A DNA stretch of 64,000 nucleotides, taken from COMBO-56-21 sp038852315. Its GTDB lineage: Archaea; Thermoplasmatota; Thermoplasmata; UBA10834. The position numbers and the translations under genes are program-made. The DNA is taken from contig JAWCKF010000006.1 in the NCBI GenBank assembly GCA_038852315.1, positions 24,933 through 88,932 of the forward strand. The letters are read 5' to 3'. Below are positions 52,195-61,199 of the stretch, in pieces; the first letter of the stretch is position 1, and each line of letters begins with the position of its first letter. The notes beneath the pieces are model-generated. The model ran no database searches. It saw only the letters and a program-made list of their open reading frames with translations, and was not told the origin of the DNA.

Positions 52195-53522
52195 GCCGCC
52201 CCTCCCCTTATCTGCTCCATCCTCCTGACCTTCGCAGCGAGCATCTCGGGCTTCGCGATGTCGTGCCTCACGTGTATCCTTCCGGAAACATGTCTGAGGG
52301 CGCGCTCGACCGTCTGCTCCGCCTCCTCTATGCGCTCAGCTATCCCGACTATCCCGACGGACCTGGAAGTGGTAGTGTACACCCTGCCGTTCCTCTCGTT
52401 CACGCTCGCATAGTACAGCCTCGCACCCTCGTTCTTTATCGCCGTCTCGTCGACCTTTATCTCCTGATCTGCCAGCGGCTTCGTCCCGTATCCCTCGGGG
52501 ACGACGTACTTGCACACAGAGGCCTTGGGTGCGAATCTCACGTCTCTGCTGGATATGGCCCCGCCGGCCATGCTTGCACAGATCCTCACGAAGTCGCTCT
52601 CGAGGAGAGAAAGGACGTTCATGGCCTCGGGATCCCCGAACCTAGCGTTGAACTCGATCACCTTCGGCCCGTCCCTCGTGAGCATGAACTGGCCGTACAG
52701 GGTTCCCCTGTATTCCGTGCCGCTCTTCCTCAGCGCCCGAACGACCTCCCTCATTATGCCCACGGCAGAGTCGTACTCTGAACGCTTCAGAAAGGGCAGC
52801 AGCCCGTCATTCTGCGAGTAGGAGCCCATCCCGCCCGTGTTTGGCCCTCTGTCGCCCTCGTAAGCCCGCTTGTGGTCCTGGACTGCAGGCATGGGCACCA
52901 GGCTCCTGCCGTCGCAGAACGCCTGCAGCGTGAACTCCTCTCCGACGAGCTTCTCCTCGAGGACCAGCGTGGCCGACCCGCCTATCCTCTTCGACAGCAC
53001 CTCCTCGCCGTACGCGAGTATGTCCTCCCGGCTGTTCAGATGGTCTCCGAAGACCTTGACGCCCTTGCCACCGGTCAGCCCTGTCGGCTTAACCACCACG
53101 CTCTCGCCCAGGTCGTCCAGGGCCCTCCTCAGCTCATCAACGCTCTCTACGATGGCGAACCTGACCGAGCCTCTTATCCTGTGCTTGGAGAGCAGCTGTC
53201 TCATGAAGCTCTTGGAGGTCTCTATGCGGGCAGCTGCCTGGGAAGGGCTCGCAGTGGGTATTCCAGACTTGATCAACCCGTCGGTGAGGCCGACCTCGAG
53301 CGGCCCTTCGGGCCCTATTATGGCGAGCTCGACGCCATTCGCTCTCCCGAACTCGACCACCTTCATGACATCGTGCTCGTCAACGAGCAGCCGCTCCTTC
53401 GACAGGCGAGCGATGCCAGGGTTGTTGTTCTTCATGCACGCGTACACGTCCGCCCCGGATCTCACGAGGGCTTCGACGATGGCGTGCTCCCTTGCCCCTC
53501 CCCCTACGGCCAGGACCTTCAT
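52191..53522 (-). CDS. purD: Phosphoribosylamine-glycine ligase PurD
   Basis: Second step of de novo purine synthesis, an ATP-grasp enzyme. ATG 53522 gives 443 residues; the 40 codons upstream are spurious. It begins LAVGGGAREHAI, and has the ATP-grasp blocks VVKPTGLTGGKGVKVF and EEKLVGEEFTLQAFCDG, then DRGPNTGGMG and FNARFGDPEAMNVL. The unusual part is fusion-like coupling to a downstream translin gene. Confidence 0.96.
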   Translation of the reverse strand: MKVLAVGGGAREHAIVEALVRSGADVYACMKNNNPGIARLSKERLLVDEHDVMKVVEFGRANGVELAIIGPEGPLEVGLTDGLIKSGIPTASPSQAAARIETSKSFMRQLLSKHRIRGSVRFAIVESVDELRRALDDLGESVVVKPTGLTGGKGVKVFGDHLNSREDILAYGEEVLSKRIGGSATLVLEEKLVGEEFTLQAFCDGRSLVPMPAVQDHKRAYEGDRGPNTGGMGSYSQNDGLLPFLKRSEYDSAVGIMREVVRALRKSGTEYRGTLYGQFMLTRDGPKVIEFNARFGDPEAMNVLSLLESDFVRICASMAGGAISSRDVRFAPKASVCKYVVPEGYGTKPLADQEIKVDETAIKNEGARLYYASVNERNGRVYTTTSRSVGIVGIAERIEEAEQTVERALRHVSGRIHVRHDIAKPEMLAAKVRRMEQIRGGAA

Positions 53523-53631
53523 CTTATCTGACCGGGTCGGTGGATGCGGTTGAGGTCTTAAGAAGGTTGTCCAGCTCAGCCTGCTAGGCCTGCAAATGGT
53601 TTTAAGAAGAACAACCCCATCTACGGGAGCG

Positions 53632-54921
53632 ATGAAGTACACTGGCCTCGTGGGCGAGCTCCTGGAGGCGGCGGGTGCTGAGCTGGGGGACGTGATCGAG
53701 GTCCGTAATGGCGATGTCGTTCACACGGGCATACTGATGCCGCACCACGACTTCAGCGACCCGTCGATAATCACGCTGAAGCTCGGCACGGGCTACAACA
53801 TCGGCGTCAGGGTGGGGCGCGGCTCGAGGGTAAGCGTCATATCGAAGCGGGAAAAGCCGGTCGTCAAGAAGCAATCCCTGCCCAGAGACAGCAGCAAGAA
53901 GGACGTCGCCGTCATCAGCACCGGGGGCACGATTGCGTCCTATGTGGACTACAGGACCGGGGCGGTGCACCCCGCGATAAGCGCCGAGGAGCTGGTTTTC
54001 TCGGTTCCCGAGCTCCTGGACCTGTGCAATGTGCGTGCCAAGGTCCTGTACTCGATACTCAGCGAGAACATGAAGGTCTCACACTGGCAGGGCCTGGCCC
54101 GCGCAGTGGCGGATGAACTCAAGTCGGGCGCTGTAGGCGTCATCGTGCCCCACGGGACCGACACCATGGGCTTCACGTCGGCCGCGCTCGCGTTCATGCT
54201 GAGGAACCTGACGGGCCCGGTCGTGTGCGTGGGGGCCCAGCGCTCATCCGACAGGCCTTCTTCGGACGCTGTGATGAACCTGCTGGCGGCCACGAGGCTG
54301 TGCGTCGACAGCGACCTCGGGGAGGTCGTCGTGCTCATGCACGGCGAGACCTCGGACACTTACTGTCTGGCCCACAGAGGCACCAAGGTGAGGAAGATGC
54401 ATTCCTCGCGGCGTGATGCGTTCAAGAGCATCAATGCCGAGCCCATCGCACGCATCGAGGGTCAGACCATAACGTTCAACGGGAGCTACACGAGGCGCTC
54501 CAAGGGTGAGGTCGAGCTCAAGGACAGGATCGACGGCAGGGCGAGCATGCTACACTTCTATCCGGGGTTCGTCGCGGAGCATTTCGACCTCATCGCGCAG
54601 AACGTGAGGGGCATAGTCGTTGCCGGGACCGGCCTCGGACACGTGTCCGAGGAGATCGTCGGCTCCATCAGGCGCGCGGTGAAAGACGGGGTGCACGTGT
54701 ACATCACCACACAGTGCCTCTATGGCGCAGTCAACCTCAATGTGTACTCGACAGGCCGGGACATGATAGCCGCTGGCGCTGTGCCGCTCGCGGACATGCT
54801 TCCGGAGACGGCGTATGTGAAGCTGATGTGGGCCATGGGGCAGACCGAGGATCCCGCGGAGGTCAGGAAGATCATGCTCACGAACATCGCCGGGGAGATG
54901 TCGGACAGGAGGAGCATCTGA
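53632..54921 (+). CDS. gatD: Glu-tRNA(Gln) amidotransferase subunit D
   Basis: Asparaginase-like subunit that releases ammonia from glutamine for the archaeal GatDE complex. ATG 53632 follows gggagcg; a 12-codon upstream frame is spurious. An N-terminal beta-barrel (about 1-75) precedes the asparaginase domain with its catalytic threonines in ISTGGTIASY and PHGTDTMGFTSAALAF, then GAQRSSDRPSSD and TGLGHVSEE. The 429-residue length is normal. A TATA-like ttttaaga is upstream (53600-53607). Confidence 0.96.
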   Translation: MKYTGLVGELLEAAGAELGDVIEVRNGDVVHTGILMPHHDFSDPSIITLKLGTGYNIGVRVGRGSRVSVISKREKPVVKKQSLPRDSSKKDVAVISTGGTIASYVDYRTGAVHPAISAEELVFSVPELLDLCNVRAKVLYSILSENMKVSHWQGLARAVADELKSGAVGVIVPHGTDTMGFTSAALAFMLRNLTGPVVCVGAQRSSDRPSSDAVMNLLAATRLCVDSDLGEVVVLMHGETSDTYCLAHRGTKVRKMHSSRRDAFKSINAEPIARIEGQTITFNGSYTRRSKGEVELKDRIDGRASMLHFYPGFVAEHFDLIAQNVRGIVVAGTGLGHVSEEIVGSIRRAVKDGVHVYITTQCLYGAVNLNVYSTGRDMIAAGAVPLADMLPETAYVKLMWAMGQTEDPAEVRKIMLTNIAGEMSDRRSI

Positions 54922-54922
54922 C

Positions 54923-56794
54923 TTGGACTACAGTACGCTCGGGCTGAAGGTGGGCATCGAGATACATCAGCAGCTCAGCACCGGCAAGCTGTTCTGCTCG
55001 TGCGAGTCGGAGCTCTCGGACGACCATCACAGGGAGTTCACGAGGAGGCTCAGGCCGACACAGAGCGAGCTCGGGGAGATCGACCGCGCGGCGCTCGAAG
55101 AGTCGGAGAGGAAGCTGCACTTCAGGTACCAGGCCGTGCGACACTCGTGCCTCGTGGAGGCCGACGAGGAGCCGCCACACAGTGCGAACCCGCGCGCAAT
55201 CGAGGCCGCACTCGAGACCGCGCTCATGCTCGGCATGAGTCCAGTCGACGAGATACACTTCATGCGGAAGATAGTGATAGACGGCTCGAACACCGGCGGC
55301 TTCCAGAGGACGGCCCTTGTGGCGATCAACGGCTCGGTGAAGGTGGGCGAGAAGAGAGTGGGCATCTCGACGCTCTGCCTGGAGGAGGACGCGGCGAGGA
55401 AGATGTCCGAGCACGGCAGCGAGGTGACCTACAGGCTCGACCGGCTGGGCATACCGCTCATCGAGCTCGCCACGGAGCCCGTGATAAGCACCCCCGACGA
55501 GGCAAGAGCGGTCGCTGAGCGGCTCGGCATGCTACTGCGGGCCACCAAGAAGGTCAGGCGGGGGATAGGTACCATCCGGGAGGACCTCAACATCTCGATT
55601 GCTGGAGGCGCGAGGGTCGAGGTCAAGGGCGCGCAGGACCTCAGGCTGCTCCATGTGTACATCGAGGAGGAGGTCAAACGCCAACTGGCGCTGCTCGACG
55701 TCAAGAGGGTCCTGAGGGAGAGGGGCGCGCAGCGGGTCGTGCCCGACATCAAGGACCTCACCGCGCTGTTCAGAGAAACGAGATGCAAGGTGCTGAGGAC
55801 GGCGATCGAGAACGAAGGGAGGGTGCTCGCGGCGAGACTGCCGAAGTTCGCCGGGACCTTCGCTCCGTCAGAGGACGGCGTGAAGCGGCTCGGCCCTGAG
55901 ATGGCTGCTCATGCGCGCGTGGCGGGCGTGAAGGGCCTGTTCCATTCCGACGAGCTTCCTGGATACGGCGTGACTGTCGCCGAGGTGGAGGATGTGCGAG
56001 CCGCTCTGGACGTCGGTCCCGAGGACGGCTTCGTCATCGTGGCCGATGAGGAGGAGAGGGCCAGGGCGGGGCTCATCCGCGCGATTGAGCGGGCGAACGC
56101 TGCGATAGATGGCGTGCCCGAGGAGACGAGAGACCCCCTGCCGGACGGCCACACGGTCTACAGTAGGCCGCTCCCCGGCAAGGAGCGCATGTACCCCGAA
56201 ACGGACGTGCCACCGATACTAGTCGACGAGAAGCTCCTCGAGAGCATAAGGCTGAACCTCCCGGAACTCCCGGAAGAGACCGTCTCCAGGCTGGTAAGGG
56301 AGTTCTCGATAAGCAAGGAGCAGGCCGACGCACTCGTGAGGGCCGGGTTCGAGCAAGAGTTCGAGCTGCTGGCGTCCAAGCTCGGCAGCCCTCAGGTCGT
56401 CGCCAGGATATATCTCAACACTTTTCCCGAGCTCGAGAAGGAGGGCCTCGACCCTTCCTCGCTCAAGGTGGATGTCATCCGGGAGGTGCTCGAGGGGCTG
56501 AACAGGAAGGCCTTCGCGAAGGAGGCAGTGCCCAAGATACTCGCCTTTGTCCTCAGGAACGGCCACAGTGTCGAGAAGGCCATCGAGGCCGCCGGAGTCG
56601 AGGCAGTCGACCTACGATCAGTCGAGGAGATCTGCGAGCGCGTGGTGAAGGAGCGCGAGTCGTTCGTCAGGGCGCGCGGGGAGGCCAGCATGGGCGCCCT
56701 GATGGGTATAGTCATGAAGGAGCTCAGGGGCAGGGTCGACGGAAAGGTGATCAGCGAGGTTTTGCGCGAGAAGGTACGACAGCTCCTGAGGTAG
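54923..56794 (+). CDS. gatE: Glu-tRNA(Gln) amidotransferase subunit E
   Basis: Binds and activates Glu-tRNA(Gln), converting it to Gln-tRNA(Gln) with GatD. TTG 54923 lies one base after the gatD stop. The 623 residues show LKVGIEIHQQLSTGKLFCSC at the start, RIDRLGIPLIELATEP (written here as YRLDRLGIPLIELATEP), GTIREDLNISI and the GAD-type insertion, then the YqeY-like tail ending GALMGIVMKELRGRVDGK. Together gatDE implies Gln-tRNA is made by transamidation in this organism, as in most archaea. Confidence 0.96.
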   Translation: MDYSTLGLKVGIEIHQQLSTGKLFCSCESELSDDHHREFTRRLRPTQSELGEIDRAALEESERKLHFRYQAVRHSCLVEADEEPPHSANPRAIEAALETALMLGMSPVDEIHFMRKIVIDGSNTGGFQRTALVAINGSVKVGEKRVGISTLCLEEDAARKMSEHGSEVTYRLDRLGIPLIELATEPVISTPDEARAVAERLGMLLRATKKVRRGIGTIREDLNISIAGGARVEVKGAQDLRLLHVYIEEEVKRQLALLDVKRVLRERGAQRVVPDIKDLTALFRETRCKVLRTAIENEGRVLAARLPKFAGTFAPSEDGVKRLGPEMAAHARVAGVKGLFHSDELPGYGVTVAEVEDVRAALDVGPEDGFVIVADEEERARAGLIRAIERANAAIDGVPEETRDPLPDGHTVYSRPLPGKERMYPETDVPPILVDEKLLESIRLNLPELPEETVSRLVREFSISKEQADALVRAGFEQEFELLASKLGSPQVVARIYLNTFPELEKEGLDPSSLKVDVIREVLEGLNRKAFAKEAVPKILAFVLRNGHSVEKAIEAAGVEAVDLRSVEEICERVVKERESFVRARGEASMGALMGIVMKELRGRVDGKVISEVLREKVRQLLR

Positions 56795-56942
56795 GCGGCT
56801 TCTCGGTCAGCAGCGTGAGGAAGCTCCTGCAGTACTCTATCGCAGCGCCCTTGTCCGACTCGTTGCACTCCAGGAACCTTCGGCAAAGCTCGTCCAGGTC
56901 GTCCGGATTGTTGTACTTTCTCGGCCTGCGCTGTTCCGGCAT
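56751..56942 (-). CDS. Hypothetical small protein, 63 aa
   Basis: ATG 56942 is preceded by ggaagggcg and by a minus-strand TATA-like tttattta (about 56983-56990), which supports a real gene. The protein is charged, with a basic start (EQRRPRKY), a helical core with three cysteines (DELCRRFLECNESDKGAAIEYC) and a Pro-rich basic tail. No family recognised. It overlaps the end of gatE by 44 bases on the opposite strand. Confidence 0.55.
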   Translation of the reverse strand: MPEQRRPRKYNNPDDLDELCRRFLECNESDKGAAIEYCRSFLTLLTEKPPTSGAVVPSRAKPR

Positions 56943-57039
56943 CTTCGCCCTTCCCTGTCCAGCTTCCAGATTGCGCGGTTCGCTAAATAAACCTTCCCGA
57001 ACGGACGTCAAGCCATGTCGCGTGCCGTTCGATCAACTG

Positions 57040-57633
57040 TCAAGGCGCCTCGCCTCTCTTCGGGACGAACGAGTAGGCGTAGATCGACTCGAAGAACATG
57101 TGCCTCTCCTCGAGCATCTCGGCCTCGTACCTCTCCCTGGACGCCTTCAGGACCGACCTCAGCCCGGTGAGGGATGACAGTATCATGTATATCCTTCCGC
57201 CAGGAGCGAGATGTCTCCATGCCTGTTCCAGGAACCTCTCGGATACCTCGCTCCCCTCGGTGCCGCCGGACCAGGCCCTCTCGATCCAGCTGCTGGGTCT
57301 GGGGTCCGATGGCAGGTACGGGGGATTGAAGCAGATAACGTCGAACTCCCCAGAGACCTTCTCAAACAGATCGCTCTCCACGACCTCCAGCTTGAGCTCG
57401 TTCCTCACAGCGTTACGTCTGGCCAGCTCCACAGCATGGGGGTTGATGTCGCTGGCCGTGACCACAGCTCCCAGCTTGGCTGCGTGAAGCCCTATCAACC
57501 CAGTACCGCAGCCCATGTCCAGAAGCGTCTGCCCAGGCCTGACCTCGACCACCTTGAGCAGGAGGTACGAATCCTCAGCCGGAGCGTACACCTCGGGGGA
57601 TTCCGAGACGTCGATGCTGGTGTCCAGTCTCAC
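57040..57633 (-). CDS. HemK2/Mtq2-type N5-glutamine methyltransferase
   Basis: SAM-dependent class I methyltransferase with the NPPY catalytic motif (ICFNPPYLPSD), the SAM loop LLDMGCGTGLIG and the family start EVYAPAEDSYLLLK. Archaeal members methylate release factor aRF1 (GGQ glutamine) with the partner Trm112. GTG 57633 gives 197 residues, the normal size. It is divergent from the rhomboid gene. Confidence 0.93.
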   Translation of the reverse strand: MRLDTSIDVSESPEVYAPAEDSYLLLKVVEVRPGQTLLDMGCGTGLIGLHAAKLGAVVTASDINPHAVELARRNAVRNELKLEVVESDLFEKVSGEFDVICFNPPYLPSDPRPSSWIERAWSGGTEGSEVSERFLEQAWRHLAPGGRIYMILSSLTGLRSVLKASRERYEAEMLEERHMFFESIYAYSFVPKRGEAP

Positions 57634-57716
57634 TGCTATGCTAATCGGCGCATCATGCTTAAGGTTTTACTAGGCGAACGCTATGCCCTGGAGAGCCCTC
57701 GGCGGGTGCGACGCTT

Positions 57717-58601
57717 ATGGATGTCTGGGGAGCAGCGGCCGTTGTCGTCATAGTCGGCAGCATAGTCGTCTCTCTCTGGAAGAGAATGAGCTATTCTATA
57801 CTAGCGACGGCCGCGTGCATAATCGTGTTCGGGCTGACCATTGCCACGGGCTCGTACCAGTCGATGATGTTCATGCCGAGGGACCTGGTCGACCCTGGCT
57901 ATGTGTACACGGTCCTCACTTCGATGTACGCCCACGCACAGCCCAGCGGATATGCCAGCTACGGGCTCTGGCATCTGCTGTTCAACCTGATAGGATTGCT
58001 GTTCCTCGGCTCGATGTTCGAGCAGCGGGTCGGTACGAAACCCTTCATAGTGCTCTACCTCCTGTCCGGCCTCGCGGGCACGCTGACCTTCGCGGCTTTC
58101 TACTGGAACCGTCCGCTCGTTGCTGTGCTCGGGGCGTCAGGGGCGATCAGCGGCGTCCTTGGAGGGTACGCGCGCCTGTTCCCCAAGGAGAGGGTTTCGA
58201 TGATGCTGATGTTCCTGCCGCTGCCTCCCCTGCCGATCTGGCAGGTCGTTGGCATATTCGTCCTGCTCCAGTTCTTCTTCGTAGCTGGCTCGGGCGTCGC
58301 GTGGCAGGCGCATCTTGGAGGGCTCGTCGCCGGCATATTGCTGGCACCCCTTGTCGTCAAAATGTTTCAGCGCACGCAGCGGCGGACCGTGAGGATGTCG
58401 GTGTCGGTCGGCGCCCTGAGGAGGCTCGCGACTACTCCGCAGCTCAGGTCGATGCTGGAGCGGATCGAGAGGGAGGAGCTTCCGGAGGTAAGGAGCGCAT
58501 GGATCGCCGAATTCATATCGAGGGCAAGGTGTCCCTTCTGCGGGGCGCAGATCACGTTATCAGGTGACGGCTTGCGATGTCGGAGAGGGCATCTGCTCTA
58601 G
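57717..58601 (+). CDS. Rhomboid-family intramembrane protease with C-terminal zinc ribbon
   Basis: Serine protease acting within the membrane. It has about seven hydrophobic segments. The catalytic serine is in GASGAISG (about residue 143) and the histidine in WQAHLGGLVAG (about residue 201); an earlier YGLWHLLFNL gives the HxxxN oxyanion element. After the last helix comes a basic region and a C-terminal zinc-ribbon-like CPFCGAQ...CRRGH. Such a zinc module on a rhomboid suggests cytoplasmic regulation, which is inference. Its end overlaps the next gene by 25 bases. Confidence 0.9.
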   Translation: MDVWGAAAVVVIVGSIVVSLWKRMSYSILATAACIIVFGLTIATGSYQSMMFMPRDLVDPGYVYTVLTSMYAHAQPSGYASYGLWHLLFNLIGLLFLGSMFEQRVGTKPFIVLYLLSGLAGTLTFAAFYWNRPLVAVLGASGAISGVLGGYARLFPKERVSMMLMFLPLPPLPIWQVVGIFVLLQFFFVAGSGVAWQAHLGGLVAGILLAPLVVKMFQRTQRRTVRMSVSVGALRRLATTPQLRSMLERIEREELPEVRSAWIAEFISRARCPFCGAQITLSGDGLRCRRGHLL

Positions 58602-59203
58602 TCGGCGGACATCCGTCCGTCCAGCTGGTCTGCCGGGGCTATATCGAACGTGACGGAGACAGGATTACTGAGGCATCCTCCAGCGTGACGCTCGTCCAGG
58701 CGGCAGGAAAGCGAATCCTCGTCGACACCGGCTCTCCGACCAAGTGCACTTCGCTGGTCGAATCGCTCGAAGCCATCGGTATCAGGGCAGAAGAGATAGA
58801 CATCGTCGTGAACACGCATCTCCACGTGGACCACTGCGGTTGCAACGAACTCTTCGAGAAGGCGAGGGTTGTCGTGCACGCTCTCGAGGAGCCCCCGGTC
58901 GGGACCCTCAGGATCTCTGGCGGCATGACATTGCTCCCGGGCGTGGAGATAGTACCCACGCCTGGGCACACCCCGGGGAGCGTGTCCGTCTTCGTAAGCT
59001 CGGACCGGAAGTACGCTGTCTGCGGCGATGCTGTTCCAACAAAGGCAAACTACGACTCTCACTCCCCACCATTCATAGCATCCGATAGGAAGCTCGCGCT
59101 CAAGAGCCTCGAAGCGATAGTCTCCTGGGCCGAGATAATCATCCCAGGCCATGATTCGCCATTCGAGGTCCTGGGAAAGAAGTATGTGCCTCGAGCGCGT
59201 TAG
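58577..59203 (+). CDS. Metallo-beta-lactamase fold hydrolase
   Basis: A 208-residue MBL-superfamily hydrolase. The metal site NTHLHVDHCG is intact (HxHxDH with Cys following), with a second His in PTPGHTPGS, an Asp in VCGDAVPT and a final His in IIPGHDSPFE. The compact size resembles MBLAC1-like and RNA-processing relatives; substrate unknown. ATG 58577 overlaps the rhomboid end, so they are coupled, and the next gene follows after 9 bp. Confidence 0.88.
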   Translation: MSERASALVGGHPSVQLVCRGYIERDGDRITEASSSVTLVQAAGKRILVDTGSPTKCTSLVESLEAIGIRAEEIDIVVNTHLHVDHCGCNELFEKARVVVHALEEPPVGTLRISGGMTLLPGVEIVPTPGHTPGSVSVFVSSDRKYAVCGDAVPTKANYDSHSPPFIASDRKLALKSLEAIVSWAEIIIPGHDSPFEVLGKKYVPRAR

Positions 59204-59212
59204 GAGTGATGT

Positions 59213-59815
59213 ATGGGCGCGCCGAGCTCCGTCATGGTGGAGTGCCCTGACTGCGGGCGTGATACACTGCACGAGGTGCTGTCAGGCAAGCTCGGCGGAA
59301 GGTCCAAGGCCGTCATGGATTCGACAGTCAGATGCCGGGAATGCGGCCGGGTGCACCACGTCGTACTAAAAGTCGACAGGCCTGTGGAGATACCCGTCAT
59401 AATCAGCTGGATGGAGCGCTCGAAGCGGGCCTCGATATCGCTGGGCCCGGATGAGGTGCTTTCGGTCGATGACGAGATCATGTGCGGTGAGGAGCCCGTG
59501 CTTGTGACGGCCATCGAATCGAAGGGCGGGAGGCCGAGGCGCGCGCGGGCAAGGGACATCCAGACCATCTGGGGAAAGAGGTTTGACAAGGTAAGGGTGC
59601 CCATATCCATCAGCCACGCTGGGAGAGCCTACTCCGAGCACGTGCTCGCAGTGCCCGACGAGGAGTTCTCAATCGGTGACATGCTGAGTGTGGGCAAGCA
59701 CGAGGTCGTGATACACACCATCAAGACTTCGACGAGGGTCATCAAGACCGGTGGGGCGCAGGCGCGGGACATCGTGCGCGTGTATGCGAGCGTCGTGAGG
59801 CGTTCCTCTTACTGA
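59213..59815 (+). CDS. Archaeal zinc-finger protein, HVO_0476/COG1326-like
   Basis: A 200-residue protein with an N-terminal zinc ribbon (CPDC at about 11-14 and CREC at about 41-44) followed by a beta-rich body (IPVIISWMERSKRASISLGPDEVLSVDDEI) and a repeated strand pattern (MLSVGKHEVVIHTIKT). It matches the archaeal zinc-finger family of unknown function; RNA or DNA binding is suspected from the ribbon. It is third in a tight rhomboid-MBL-zinc finger run. Confidence 0.85.
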   Translation: MGAPSSVMVECPDCGRDTLHEVLSGKLGGRSKAVMDSTVRCRECGRVHHVVLKVDRPVEIPVIISWMERSKRASISLGPDEVLSVDDEIMCGEEPVLVTAIESKGGRPRRARARDIQTIWGKRFDKVRVPISISHAGRAYSEHVLAVPDEEFSIGDMLSVGKHEVVIHTIKTSTRVIKTGGAQARDIVRVYASVVRRSSY

Positions 59816-59862
59816 CGCCCTGACCAGAATGCTTTAGCATGGGCTGACCGATTCGTCCACGG

Positions 59863-60516
59863 ATGAACGGGTTCGAGGAGCAGCGTTCGCGTCTTGTGGA
59901 CAGCCTGCGCAGGCGCGGATACATCAACACTCCCGAGGTGGAGGCAGCCATGAGGCGCGTGCCCAGGGAGGAGTTCGTGCCAGAGCACTTGAGGGAGGAC
60001 GCGTATGTCGATTCACCTCTGCCCATCGGAGAGGGCCAGACGATATCCGCTCCGCACATGGTCGCCATCATGGTCGAGCAGCTCGAGCTGGCGCGCGGGA
60101 TGAAGGTGCTCGAGATAGGCGCTGGCTCTGGCTATCACGCCGCGGTCTGCGCAGAGGTTGTCGGGCCGGAGGGGCATGTTTACACGGTCGAGAGGATCGC
60201 CTCTCTCGCAGCCTTCGCCGAGGACAACCTTCGCAGGACTGGCTATGCGAAGAACGTCACGGTGGTGTTCGGGGACGGCACTAGAGGCCTCCCCCAGTAC
60301 GCTCCCTACGATCGGATATTCGTCGCGGCGGCGGCTCCCGACGTACCAAAACCACTCGTGGACCAGCTCGTCGATGGCGGTTCGATGCTGATCCCGGTCG
60401 GGGGAAGGTACTACCAGGACCTGATAAGGGTTCGGAAGAGGAAGGGGAAGACGGAGAAGGAGAATCTTGGCGGATGCGTGTTCGTCCCGCTCATCGGTGA
60501 ACACGGCTATCGATGA
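59863..60516 (+). CDS. pcm: Protein-L-isoaspartate O-methyltransferase
   Basis: Repairs damaged aspartyl residues using SAM. The 217 residues contain PREEFVPEHLREDAYVDSPLPIGEGQTISAPHMVA and VLEIGAGSGYHAAV, the family's substrate and SAM motifs, then APYDRIFVAAAAPDVP. Complete. It overlaps the end of the convergent HAD gene by 26 bases. Confidence 0.96.
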   Translation: MNGFEEQRSRLVDSLRRRGYINTPEVEAAMRRVPREEFVPEHLREDAYVDSPLPIGEGQTISAPHMVAIMVEQLELARGMKVLEIGAGSGYHAAVCAEVVGPEGHVYTVERIASLAAFAEDNLRRTGYAKNVTVVFGDGTRGLPQYAPYDRIFVAAAAPDVPKPLVDQLVDGGSMLIPVGGRYYQDLIRVRKRKGKTEKENLGGCVFVPLIGEHGYR

Positions 60517-61144
60517 TCTCGAGGACCTTCGATAGGTCCTTGTCCTCGATGACCGCCCCCGCACCCGCCCGGACCTGCTCGTCCTCCGGGCAGAACGCTA
60601 TTCCGACCGAGGCCCGAGCGAACATCGAGAGGTCGTATCTTGAGTTCCCCACGGCCACGATGTCGTTCTTTGAGACCATCAGCCTCTTGCCTACCTCAGT
60701 CACAGCATCTCCCTTGTCCGTGAGCTTCACTCGGAGCACACCCCTGCCTGTGAGTCTGCCATATCGGTCAGCGACAAGTCCGTTCGCTAGGTAGACGTCA
60801 ATGCCGAGCTCCGAGGCGATCCTCTCGGCGAGGAGATCGATGCCCGCCGAAACGATGGCCGTCCTGAAGCCCCGCTCCCGCAATCCGCTAACGCAGGACT
60901 CCGCCCCGGGCATCAGGGGCACGCTCGAGAGTATGTCCCTTATCCTCGCCAAGTCCACGCCGGGCTCCCTGTTCATCCAGAGTTCGATGTCCCTCCTGAT
61001 GAACTCGAGGTCGTCGATCTCGCCGCGAAGGTACGCTCGGAGCGAATGGTCGTTGTTCACTCCGAAGTGTCTGTGGACGTGAACCCAGGAGCTCACGACA
61101 TCCGCGAGGACGCCGTCCATGTCGAACACTACCAGCCCGGCCAC
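60491..61144 (-). CDS. HAD-family phosphatase, SerB-like
   Basis: HAD phosphohydrolase of 217 residues from GTG 61144. The nucleophile motif VFDMDGVLADVVSSW is at the start, motif II in AIVSAGIDLL and motif III/IV with Lys in TDKGDAV and GNSRYDLSMF. The arrangement and size fit the phosphoserine phosphatase (HAD-IB) group, but serine phosphate as substrate is not proven. Confidence 0.82.
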   Translation of the reverse strand: MAGLVVFDMDGVLADVVSSWVHVHRHFGVNNDHSLRAYLRGEIDDLEFIRRDIELWMNREPGVDLARIRDILSSVPLMPGAESCVSGLRERGFRTAIVSAGIDLLAERIASELGIDVYLANGLVADRYGRLTGRGVLRVKLTDKGDAVTEVGKRLMVSKNDIVAVGNSRYDLSMFARASVGIAFCPEDEQVRAGAGAVIEDKDLSKVLEIIDSRVHR

Positions 61145-61165
61145 GGCCAGAACATTGCGCGAAGG

Positions 61166-61173
61166 TTTATAAG
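61166..61173 (+). promoter_or_regulatory. TATA box for TraB-family gene
   Basis: tttataag, centred about 30 bases before ATG 61200; the transcript is probably leaderless or nearly so. Confidence 0.55.
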
Positions 61174-61199
61174 AATGCCGTCTTCATAGCCGGCCGTCC

